From JAIEPW01 sp964471915 (lineage in GTDB: Bacteria > Acidobacteriota > Terriglobia > Bryobacterales > Bryobacteraceae): a DNA stretch of 64,000 nucleotides. The notes under the pieces were generated by a model. It searched no databases. It had not been told where the DNA came from and was given only the letters and a program-made list of their open reading frames with translations. Below, piece after piece: positions 34,102-40,938 of this stretch (the first letter of the stretch is position 1; each line of letters opens with the position of its first letter). A program made the translations under genes and the position numbers. Where the stretch lies: the NCBI GenBank assembly GCA_964471915.1, contig CAYYID010000016.1:1-64000 (forward strand), read 5' to 3'.

Positions 34102-35028
34102 TTAGTGGCGGCGCATCGCGACCCGCGCCTTGCGCGGTCCTTCGAGGAACATCTTCTGGATCGTCTCCTCGGGGATCGTCAGCTTCAGCTTGGTCAGGGT
34201 GCCTTCCTGCGTCACGCTGAATCCTTGCATCAGCTTCGAAGCCGTGCCCGTCGCATCCTGGCTGACGATCATGCTGCCCAGGAACCGCAGCACGTCGGTC
34301 AACGCCTGCGCGTCGCGGTCGGTCTTCGAGGTCGCCTCGCCGTTGATCTCGACGGAGGTGCCGATGAACCGCACCCCGCCGCTCGCTTCGGTCACCGCCT
34401 GGAACATGTTGCCGCTCTGCAATTGCGTGTTCGCGGTGCCGGCGAACAGTTCCGACAGCGGCGCCAGCGTCACGAACCAGGCGTCATTCTTCGACGCCGC
34501 CGCAATCGCCTTCGCGGCCAGTTCCGCCGGCAGGCGGGCGCCGTTGCCCTGCCGCCGGTCGATGGCGGCCTTCACCGCATCCAGATCGCCGAGCACGGCG
34601 GTCTGCGCATCCAGGAACCCGAACGCGCCCTTCCCGTTGCTGTCGCCGCCGGTGGCCAGCTCAATGCCGCGATAGCTGGTCACCACCGCGTTGTGGCTCC
34701 GCGCCGCCGCCATGATCTTCGCCGGATTGAAGAACCCGCGGCCCGCAATCAGCCCGCCGATCTTCGAATCGGCGCTCGACGCGGCCACGATCTCGGCCAG
34801 GTCCCGGCGCGGATCGAACCCCGTCTCCGCGACGAACTTCGTGAAGTCCTCTTCCACCTGGATCTGCTTCAGCACATACTGGCCGAAGCTGGAACTCTTG
34901 CTCGCCTCCACCTGCATGCCCGCCACGAACTTCGCGTTCGGCATCATCAGGTTCAGCAGACCCTGGTCCACTGCGGCCAGCGCGCCGGCGGCGGTAAAGG
35001 CCAATCCCAGGACTAGTTGTTTCAACAT
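34102..35028 (-). CDS. Secreted hypothetical protein
   Basis: 308 residues, signal peptide MLKQLVLGLAFTAAGALA. The mature part is a repeated alpha/beta pattern (LNLMMPNAKFVAGMQVEASK, FDPRRDLAEIVAASSADSKI, SYRGIELATGG, FGFLDAQTAVLGDLDAVKAA) ending in a basic tail (GPRKARVAMRRH). Related proteins of about 300 residues with MMPDAKVVAGI-type starts are common in Solibacter-like genomes, without known function. No cysteines or catalytic motif. A strong terminator follows, so it is monocistronic. Real gene with good confidence; role unknown. Confidence 0.75.
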   Translation of the reverse strand: MLKQLVLGLAFTAAGALAAVDQGLLNLMMPNAKFVAGMQVEASKSSSFGQYVLKQIQVEEDFTKFVAETGFDPRRDLAEIVAASSADSKIGGLIAGRGFFNPAKIMAAARSHNAVVTSYRGIELATGGDSNGKGAFGFLDAQTAVLGDLDAVKAAIDRRQGNGARLPAELAAKAIAAASKNDAWFVTLAPLSELFAGTANTQLQSGNMFQAVTEASGGVRFIGTSVEINGEATSKTDRDAQALTDVLRFLGSMIVSQDATGTASKLMQGFSVTQEGTLTKLKLTIPEETIQKMFLEGPRKARVAMRRH

Positions 35029-35152
35029 TTCTCGGCTACCCCTTTTCGTCGGCGTTCCGTCCTACCGGCCGCCCGTCTTCGATACGGTCCAGGTCCCCCG
35101 CGGGTTCCCGTTTCCGCTTTCCACCCCTGAGACGGAGCGCCCCCACAGCTTA

Positions 35153-36220
35153 TTACAGGGGAATCTGCTCCACAATCTCGACCCCGTAGCCGTCCAGGCT
35201 GTGCACTCGCCGCGGCCGGTTGGTCAGCAGCCGGACCGTCGTGAGACCCAGGTCCCGCAGGATCTGCGCTCCGATGCCCACCTCATGCGGCGGCCGCGCG
35301 GTCCCCTCCGGCGAATACCGGCACGCGCCCGGACCGGTCTGGTGCAGGTACACCAGCGCGCCCGCGCCCTCGCGGGCGATCCGCTCCAGCGACTTCCGGA
35401 TCAGCTCACCGCACTGGCACCGCGTCGATCCGAACACGTCGCCCAGCACGCAGTGCGTGTGCATCCGCACCAGCACGCCGCTCTGTCCGGCGACATCGCC
35501 GCACACGAGTGCCAAATGCCGTTCGGCGTCGGCGGTGGTCTCGTAGGTCACCGTCCGGAACGCGCCGAACTCCGTCTCCACGCACCCTTCCGCGGCGCGC
35601 CTCACCAGTTGCTCGGTCTCCAGCCGGTAGCGGATCAACTGCGCCACCGACACCATCTTCAGGCCGTGCTGCGCGCAGAACTCCTCGAGGTGCGGCATCC
35701 GCGCCATGGTGCCGTCCTCGTTCATGATTTCGCAGATCACGCCCGCGGGCTGCAGACCCGCCAGCCGCGCCAGGTCGACGGCGGCTTCGGTCTGGCCCGG
35801 TCGCACCAGCACCCCGCCTTCGCGGGCCCGCAACGGGAACATGTGCCCGGGTCGGGCCAGGTCGCGCGGGCCGCTCCGCGGATCGATCGCCACCTGAATG
35901 GTGCGGGCGCGGTCCGCCGCGGAGATCCCTGTCGATACGCCCTCGGCGGCGTCAATCGCCTCGCAGAACGCCGTCGAAAAGCGCGACGTATTCACCGGCG
36001 ACATCAGCGGCAGCCCCAGTTCGTCGCACCGCTCCGGCGTCAGCGACAGGCAGATCAGCCCGCGCCCGTGGCGCGCCATGAAGTTGATGGCCTCCGGCGT
36101 CGCAAACTCCGCGGCGATCGTGAGATCCCCTTCGTTTTCCCGGTCCTCGTCGTCGGTGACGACGATCATGCGGCCGGCGCGCAATTCTTCCAAGGCTTCA
36201 GGGACGGTAGCAAAACCCAT
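35153..36220 (-). CDS. ribBA: 3,4-dihydroxy-2-butanone 4-phosphate synthase with altered GTP cyclohydrolase II domain
   Basis: 355 residues from the ATG at 36220 (MGFATVPEALEELRAGRMIV). The RibB half is complete: DDEDRENEGDLTIAAEFATP, SRFSTAFCEAIDAAEGVSTG, ARPGHMFPLRAREGGVLVR and GVICEIMNEDG. The RibA half keeps the zinc-cysteine segment (HCVLGDVFGSTRCQCGEL) and the end (VGIGAQILRDLG, TVRLLTNRPRRVHSLDGYGV), but the conserved QEGRGIGL helix and the DTVEAN/RDYG region are replaced by a shorter HQTGPGACRYSPEGTARPPH. This may have lost GTP cyclohydrolase activity. Riboflavin pathway. The frame is open upstream to 36331 but without conservation. No FMN riboswitch was recognised upstream. Confidence 0.85.
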   Translation of the reverse strand: MGFATVPEALEELRAGRMIVVTDDEDRENEGDLTIAAEFATPEAINFMARHGRGLICLSLTPERCDELGLPLMSPVNTSRFSTAFCEAIDAAEGVSTGISAADRARTIQVAIDPRSGPRDLARPGHMFPLRAREGGVLVRPGQTEAAVDLARLAGLQPAGVICEIMNEDGTMARMPHLEEFCAQHGLKMVSVAQLIRYRLETEQLVRRAAEGCVETEFGAFRTVTYETTADAERHLALVCGDVAGQSGVLVRMHTHCVLGDVFGSTRCQCGELIRKSLERIAREGAGALVYLHQTGPGACRYSPEGTARPPHEVGIGAQILRDLGLTTVRLLTNRPRRVHSLDGYGVEIVEQIPL

Positions 36221-36373
36221 AAGGGGAGGTCGAACTTCCAGGATAACCCGGTTCTGGCTCCCGCCCGGCATTGGAACGATCGCCGCCTTGGTACTAACAC
36301 TCGCGCGGTAGTACCGGGACCTGGTTCTCATTTACCCCTGGGGCGCCGCCACACTAACCTAAGCGCTATACCC

Positions 36374-36673
36374 ATGACGCATCAGTTGGCCCAGTATTCG
36401 TATCTCCAGTTGCTGGACCTGCTCACCACGCTGGCCTTTCTGATGCGCGGCATCCAGGAAGGCAATCCGGTGGTGCGGTGGGCGCTGCAGCTTTCGGCGA
36501 ACCCCATGGTGGGCCTGCTGGCCGTAAAGATCCTCGCCGTGCTGCTGGGCGTGTACTGTTGGCGTCTGGGCCGGGAAAGGCTGCTGCGGAGGATGAACTA
36601 CCTGTTCGCCGCCGTCGTCGCCTGGAACCTGGTGGCGCTGATCATGGGATCCGTTCCGGGGATGGCCATATGA
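36374..36673 (+). CDS. DUF5658-like small membrane protein
   Basis: 99 residues with three membrane helices: SYLQLLDLLTTLAFLMRGIQ, MVGLLAVKILAVLLGVYCW and YLFAAVVAWNLVALIMG. The pattern LQLLDLLTTL...GIQEGNPVVRWAL is that of DUF5658 proteins. Its ATG (36374) is in the short region divergent from ribBA, and its stop overlaps the next start in ATGA. Function unknown; possibly a membrane scaffold for the small secreted/regulatory protein encoded next. Confidence 0.72.
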   Translation: MTHQLAQYSYLQLLDLLTTLAFLMRGIQEGNPVVRWALQLSANPMVGLLAVKILAVLLGVYCWRLGRERLLRRMNYLFAAVVAWNLVALIMGSVPGMAI

Positions 36674-36939
36674 CTCCTCTCCACGTAAACGGGCAGGTCA
36701 CCTGCCCCGAGGGCAAGCCGCTGCAGGGCGTCCTGGTGATGGGGCTCGACCTCAACTACTCCGAAACCGACGCCGACGGGCGCTTCTCGCTTACCCGCCC
36801 CGAAATGGCGCTGTTCTGCTGGTACACCGGCTATCGTCCGGCGACGCACCTGCTGACGCGCGAGGCGCAGGAGATCAGGATTGTCATGGCGCCGATCGTT
36901 GCGGCCGCCGCCGCCAAGGCCGCTGGCGCGGGCCAGTAA
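36670..36939 (+). CDS. Small carboxypeptidase-regulatory-like (beta-sandwich) protein
   Basis: 89 residues from the ATG at 36670. The sequence VNGQVTCPEGKPLQGVLVMG then YSETDADGRFSL is the CarboxypepD_reg-like fold (G.V.....G.PL.GV.V..........TD.DG.F.L), with an Ala-rich C-terminal tail. No signal peptide or membrane segment. It is translationally coupled to the DUF5658 gene. Such isolated domains usually act as protein interaction modules; no partner can be named. Confidence 0.6.
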   Translation: MTPLHVNGQVTCPEGKPLQGVLVMGLDLNYSETDADGRFSLTRPEMALFCWYTGYRPATHLLTREAQEIRIVMAPIVAAAAAKAAGAGQ

Positions 36940-36988
36940 CCGGATTTCCCATCCGCGGACGTTTCAGGGCATCCTAGTAGCTGCCGTG

Positions 36989-37456
36989 GTGCCTTTTCTC
37001 CGCCGCCGTCTGTGGGATCCGCTGCTCGCCCTGCTCAAGCAGGGGGTGACGCCCGAGAAACTCGCGTTGAGCGTCGCGCTCGGCTGCATGCTCGGGTTGT
37101 TCCCGATGCTCGGCACTACCACCACGCTATGCGCCCTCGCGGCGCTGCTGCTCCGCCTGAACCTGCCCGCCATCCAACTGGTGAACTTTTTCGTCTATCC
37201 GCTACAACTGGCGCTGTTTATCCCGTTTTTGAAGGCTGGGGCGTGGCTGATCGGTGGACCTCCGGTTTCGGTTGACATTACCCAGGTTTATTCGTTGTTA
37301 GCGAAGGACTTCTGGGGTACGCTCGGTACCTACTGGTGGGCCAACGTCGGCGCCGTCGGTCTGTGGGCCCTCGCCGCGATGCCGCTCGGCGGCCTGGTGT
37401 ACGCCCTGCTCGCGCGGCTGTTCCGCCGCTTCTCCCCAGGACCTGCCGCCGCCTGA
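36989..37456 (+). CDS. DUF2062 membrane protein
   Basis: About 155 residues from a GTG at 36989 (MPFLRRRLWDPLLALLKQGV). The DUF2062 signature is clear: TPEKLALSVALGCMLGLFPM, LGTTTTLCALAALLLRLNLP and QLVNFFVYPLQLALFIPF, with further helices to 37440. These integral membrane proteins are often linked to membrane or glycolipid genes. The alternative GTG at 36986 or the frame up to 36881 is possible; the upstream extension lacks similarity. The stop overlaps the ATG of the methyltransferase gene by one base. Confidence 0.78.
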   Translation: MPFLRRRLWDPLLALLKQGVTPEKLALSVALGCMLGLFPMLGTTTTLCALAALLLRLNLPAIQLVNFFVYPLQLALFIPFLKAGAWLIGGPPVSVDITQVYSLLAKDFWGTLGTYWWANVGAVGLWALAAMPLGGLVYALLARLFRRFSPGPAAA

Positions 37457-38451
37457 TGCTCGATCCGCTCCTGGACCGGGGCTGGGTTCCGGCGCCGCTG
37501 CTCCGCTTCGCGATCCAGCGGCTGTTAGCCCAGCGTCTGCGCGAAGCCGCCGGCGAGGACCGCGCGGCGTTTCTGGCCGCCCGCGCGCAAGGTCCGCTCG
37601 CCATCGCGACGGCCAGCGCCAACCAGCAGCACTACGAAGTGCCCGCGCGGTATTTCGAACTGGTGCTGGGGCCGCGCCGCAAGTACTCGAGTGCGCTGTT
37701 TGCCACGGGCCGGGAATCGCTCGCCACCGCCGAAGAGCAAATGCTGGCGCTGACCGCCGAGCGCGCCGGGATCCGCGACGGGGATTCGATCCTGGAACTG
37801 GGCTGCGGCTGGGGGTCGCTGTGCCTGGACCTGGCCTCGCGGTTTCCGCGCAGCCGGATCCTGGCGGTGTCGAACTCCCATTCGCAGCGCGAGTACATCG
37901 AACGGCTGGCGCCGCCGAATCTTGAAGTCCGGACGGCGGACATGAACGTCTTCGATCCTGCCGAACGGTTCCGGCGCGTGGTGTCGGTGGAGATGTTCGA
38001 GCACATGCGCAACTGGCGCGAGCTGCTGCGCCGCATCGCCGGCTGGCTGGAGCCGGACGGGACTCTGTTCGTCCACCACTTCTCGCACCGCCGGCACGGC
38101 TATCCCTACGAAGTGCAGGACGCCCGCGATTGGATGGCGCGGCACTTCTTCACCGGCGGCATCATGCCGTCTCATGACCTGCTGGCGGCGCTTCCGGAGC
38201 ACCTCCAGGTCCGGGAAAGCTGGCGCATCGGCGGCGAGCATTATGCGCGAACGCTGGCGGCGTGGCGCGCGAATCACGAACGCCGCCGTCGCGACGTTCT
38301 CGAAGTGTTTGCGCCGGTCTACGGACCGGAGGCGGCGCGCCGGTGGTACGAGCGGTGGCGCTTGTTCTACCTCGCCTGCGAAGAATTGTTCGCGTACCGC
38401 GGCGGCGCCGAATGGGGAATCTCGCACCATGTTTTGGAAAGGGCATCCTAG
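37456..38451 (+). CDS. Cyclopropane-fatty-acid-synthase-like SAM methyltransferase
   Basis: 331 residues. The class I SAM site is SILELGCGWGSLCLDLASRF; ANQQHYEVPARYFELVLGPR and KYSSALF match the CFA-synthase/coclaurine-N-methyltransferase group (COG2230), as do SNSHSQREYIE, VSVEMFEHMRNW and HHFSHRRHGYPYEV. True CFA synthases use phospholipid acyl chains; this shorter member lacks their N-terminal domain and could instead methylate a small amine. Coupled to the DUF2062 gene by a one-base overlap, consistent with a membrane-lipid role. Followed by the repeat element. Confidence 0.82.
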   Translation: MLDPLLDRGWVPAPLLRFAIQRLLAQRLREAAGEDRAAFLAARAQGPLAIATASANQQHYEVPARYFELVLGPRRKYSSALFATGRESLATAEEQMLALTAERAGIRDGDSILELGCGWGSLCLDLASRFPRSRILAVSNSHSQREYIERLAPPNLEVRTADMNVFDPAERFRRVVSVEMFEHMRNWRELLRRIAGWLEPDGTLFVHHFSHRRHGYPYEVQDARDWMARHFFTGGIMPSHDLLAALPEHLQVRESWRIGGEHYARTLAAWRANHERRRRDVLEVFAPVYGPEAARRWYERWRLFYLACEELFAYRGGAEWGISHHVLERAS

Positions 38452-38460
38452 AACGGTCCT

Positions 38461-38493
38461 AGAACGGGGGCATCCCCCACCATCCCCCGAACT
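38461..38493 (+). repeat. 33-bp inverted end, left copy
   Basis: AGAACGGGGGCATCCCCC continues with ACCATCCCCCGAACT. It is the reverse complement of 38886-38918 except for one base (position 10). The left part can itself fold (GGGGG-CAT-CCCCC), as REP palindromes do. Confidence 0.7.
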
Positions 38494-38885
38494 GCGTGAG
38501 CCGAACCGCTAAGTTCTTGCTTCGCAATGCGGTACAGAGCAAATCGTAAGGTCGGGAATTGCCGTCAGTCGCCTTCTGACCGGAATTGTCCGACTTCCGC
38601 CCGCGGCGGGCGTTGCCGCCTCCCTTGGTCGATCCGGACTGGGTTCTCGAACGGGCTCTGCCTCCGCACCACCGATTCTAACGGCTTCCGCGAGCATTCG
38701 GCACCGTTCTCGAGTCTGCCCTAATCCGGCACCGGGATGTCCAACCGCCAACCGCGCCCGGACTCGGCGCGAAGCTCTTCCTGAAAGCGCGGAAGGGTAT
38801 GAGAACGGTCCAGAGGCGCGTTCGCGAGGGCGCTGCTCGACCGGTAACTCGTTGTCCGGAAGCAGGATCGGCGAACGGGCCCGCG

Positions 38886-38918
38886 AGTTCGGGGGATGGT
38901 GGGGGATGGCCCCGTTCT
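38886..38918 (-). repeat. 33-bp inverted end, right copy
   Basis: AGTTCGGGGGATGGTGGGGG continues with ATGGCCCCGTTCT; 32 of 33 bases pair with the left copy. It is followed by tandem CCCCGTTCTCCC units up to about 38952. Confidence 0.7.
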
Positions 38919-38954
38919 CCCCTGGCCCCGTTCTCCCTGGCACCGTTCTCCCGG

Positions 38955-39474
38955 TCAACGTCGCGCCGGCGCCGTGCAACTCCGCTCGAGTTCCGCCGCC
39001 CGCGCCGTCACCTCCCCCTCTGGCGGACCTGCGTGCAGCTCGCGACGCTCGTAGTCGTACAGCAGCGCCAGCGGGAATCTGTCATACGTCGAGTCCGCGG
39101 GCCGGCGTGCGACGAACCGCAGCAGCAGTGCCCGGTTGCCGCACAGCCACCGCTCCTCCGCGACAGAGTCCCAGTCCAGCGGCCATTGGGCTGCCGGAGC
39201 TTCCCCGCCGCGGAGCGCGATCCGGAACCCGGAGCGCAGCGCGCGCGGCACTTCCACCTGAAAGCCCCGGTCGCCGCGTTTGCTCTCCGCGACGGTCTTC
39301 CAGTTGGCCGCCAGGAGCAGCACTGTCACCACAGCCCAGCGCCAGCCACAACAGCGGCCGCGAACGCTGCACGAGACGCCGCTTGCTTGGATTCGTCCCG
39401 CGGACGAAGTCGTGCCCGCAATCGCAGTACAGTGCCGACGGCGGATTCTCCAGGTGGCAATGCGGGCAGGTCAT
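38955..39474 (-). pseudogene. Zinc-ribbon membrane protein, one-base frameshift
   Basis: From ATG 39474 the frame reads MTCPHCHLENPPSALYCDCG, a CxxC...CxC zinc ribbon, then a basic stretch and the start of a membrane helix (SRPLLW). The continuation makes sense only in the next frame (RWAVVTVLLLAANWKTVAES, then a beta-rich domain with LDWDSVAEERWLCGNRALLL to 38955). One extra base near 39335-39350, within a CTGGCGCTGGG repeat, separates them. Corrected length is about 172 residues. No family recognised. It lies beside a repeat element and divergently from a double operator. Sequencing error and true decay are both possible. Confidence 0.55.
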
Positions 39475-39519
39475 TCCTCGCCGTCCACTATGCCAGATTG
39501 CTGCGCGCAGGCGACGGAA

Positions 39520-39559
39520 AGTTGACAAAGTCAACAATCGATCGTTGACTTTGTCAACT
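39520..39559. promoter_or_regulatory. Double operator: two copies of GTTGAC-N3-GTCAAC as a 40-bp palindrome
   Basis: AGTTGACAAAGTCAAC (39520-39535), the 8-base AATCGATC, and GTTGACTTTGTCAACT (39544-39559). The two 16-base arms are perfect inverted repeats, and each arm is itself a palindrome GTTGAC-AAA-GTCAAC, so there are four identical half-sites. Position: between the divergent zinc-ribbon gene and the secreted protein gene at 39607. This strongly suggests binding of two repressor dimers. The regulator is not adjacent. Confidence 0.65.
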
Positions 39560-39606
39560 AATTCTCCCAGTGGCGGACGGGCCGAGATCCTTATAGACTG
39601 TCCCTG

Positions 39607-40350
39607 ATGAAACTCGCATGGATCACTGTCGCGGCGGCGGCGACACTTTGCGCCGCGGACTTCTGGCTCGCCAAGCCCTACACCGAGTGGTCGGAGAAGG
39701 AGACCGGCAAAATCATCGCCGACTCTCCGTGGGCCAAGCGCGTATCGGTTTCGATCGGCATGCTGCCGCAAAGCGGCAACACGCGGCGCGGCGGACGCGG
39801 CGGCTTCGGCGGACCCGGCGTGCCCTCGGGCGCCGACGCGAGCGGCGGCGCCAGCAATCCGGGCGCCGGCGGGACGGGCAGCTTCGAATCCGGCGCCAAC
39901 GATAACGCGCTGGCCGCGCCGACCATCGACTTCACCATCCGCTGGCAGACCGCCGCTCCGGTGAAGCAGGCGCTGATGAAAATGAAGTACGGCGCCGAGA
40001 CCGCCGGGTCCGACGAAGCCAAGCAGTTCCTGGCGCAGGAAGAGAAGAACTACGTCGTCGTGCTCTCCGGTTTGCCGCGCATGGCCTTCGGCCGCGGCGG
40101 CCCGGAAGCGGCCGAGAAGTTCAAAAGCTCGCTGGCGCTGCAGCGCAAGGGCAAGGATCCGATTCCCTGCGAGAAGGTCCAGATGGTTCCGCGCCAGGAC
40201 AAGCTGGAACTCTACATGGTGTTTCCGAAGGGCGACCCGATCGTGCTCGAGGACAAGGAAGTGGAGTTCGTGGCCAAGGTGGGCGAGAACACGGTGAAGC
40301 AGAAGTTCCGGCTCAAAGACATGGTGTTCCGCGACAAGCTGGAGCTGTAA
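39607..40350 (+). CDS. Secreted hypothetical protein
   Basis: 247 residues, signal peptide MKLAWITVAAAATLCAADFW. The conserved opening LAKPYTEWSEKETGKIIADS followed by PWAKRVSVSIG recurs in many acidobacterial secreted proteins of unknown role. A Gly-rich stretch (NTRRGGRGGFGGPG... to about 105) is followed by a domain with FTIRWQTAAPVKQALMKM, NYVVVLSGLPRMAFGRG and the end EFVAKVGENTVKQKFRLKDM. The double operator lies 48 bases upstream, so it is probably tightly regulated. No motif for catalysis. Confidence 0.7.
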   Translation: MKLAWITVAAAATLCAADFWLAKPYTEWSEKETGKIIADSPWAKRVSVSIGMLPQSGNTRRGGRGGFGGPGVPSGADASGGASNPGAGGTGSFESGANDNALAAPTIDFTIRWQTAAPVKQALMKMKYGAETAGSDEAKQFLAQEEKNYVVVLSGLPRMAFGRGGPEAAEKFKSSLALQRKGKDPIPCEKVQMVPRQDKLELYMVFPKGDPIVLEDKEVEFVAKVGENTVKQKFRLKDMVFRDKLEL

Positions 40351-40353
40351 GCC

Positions 40354-40938
40354 ATGGCGGTGCTGCCGCGCGCCTTTTATGAGCGTCCGGCTCGGGAAGT
40401 GGCGCCGGACCTGCTTGGCAAAGTGCTGCGGCACGGAACGGCCGCCGGGCGGATCGTGGAAGTGGAAGCGTACCTGGGCGAGGCGGATCCCGCGGCGCAT
40501 GCGGCGAGCGGCCGGACGGCGCGTACCGAGGTCCTGTATGGCGAGGCCGGTCACGCTTACGTCTACTTGATCTACGGGATGTACCGGTGCCTGAACGTGG
40601 TGGCCGAACCGGCGGGCACGCCTGGGTGTGTGCTGCTCCGCGCCGTCGAGCCCGTGGCGGGGCTGGCGGCGATGCGGCGGCGGCGCGGCCCGCTGGCGGC
40701 GGAGCAACTGGCGTCCGGACCCGGGAAGCTCACCCTGGCGCTGGGCATCGAGGCGCGGCACAACGGGCGGGACCTGACGCGCGGGCCGCTGTGCATCGAA
40801 GACGCCCCGCGCGCCCCCGAGCCGGTGGCCGTATCGCCGCGCATCGGCATCACGCGCGCGGCGGATTGGCCGCTACGCTTTTACCTGGAGGGGAATGCTC
40901 ATGTCAGTGCTCGACCGCAGAGAATTTCTCGCGGCTAG
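40354..40938 (+). CDS. DNA-3-methyladenine glycosylase (AAG/MPG type)
   Basis: 194 residues. Alkyladenine glycosylase family: FYERPAREVAPDLLGKVLRH, GRIVEVEAYLGEADPAAHAA, YGEAGHAYVYLIYGMYRCLN (tyrosine intercalation loop) and GCVLLRAVEPVAG; catalytic Glu is in IVEVEAY. It removes 3-methyladenine and hypoxanthine from DNA in base excision repair. Its 3' end overlaps the PhoD-like gene by 44 bases. Start ATG 40354 is four bases after the preceding stop. Confidence 0.92.
   Translation: MAVLPRAFYERPAREVAPDLLGKVLRHGTAAGRIVEVEAYLGEADPAAHAASGRTARTEVLYGEAGHAYVYLIYGMYRCLNVVAEPAGTPGCVLLRAVEPVAGLAAMRRRRGPLAAEQLASGPGKLTLALGIEARHNGRDLTRGPLCIEDAPRAPEPVAVSPRIGITRAADWPLRFYLEGNAHVSARPQRISRG

Larger units (their letters stand above)
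38452..38950. mobile_element. Non-coding REP/MITE-like element with inverted ends
   Basis: This stretch between two genes has no convincing coding frame. It begins with repeats of CCTAGAACGG, then a 33-bp inverted end (38461-38493), about 390 bases of filler, the matching end (38886-38918), and three tandem copies of a 15-16 base unit containing CCCCGTTCTCCC (about 38908-38952). It looks like a non-autonomous, transposase-dependent repeat (REP/BIME- or MITE-like). No transposase (RAYT) gene was found in or next to it. Confidence 0.55.

Noticed and set aside
35153..35500. Frameshift in ribBA as the cause of the missing cyclohydrolase motifs
   Set aside because: The frame is continuous with family sequence on both sides and no alternative frame contains the lost motifs.
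34691..36346. Plus-strand frame running into the DUF5658 gene
   Set aside because: Only the part after 36374 resembles a protein; the rest is opposite ribBA and the secreted protein gene.
38509..38979. Minus-strand open frame inside the repeat element
   Set aside because: Its translation is low-complexity Arg/Pro/Gly sequence without transposase motifs and it spans the inverted ends.
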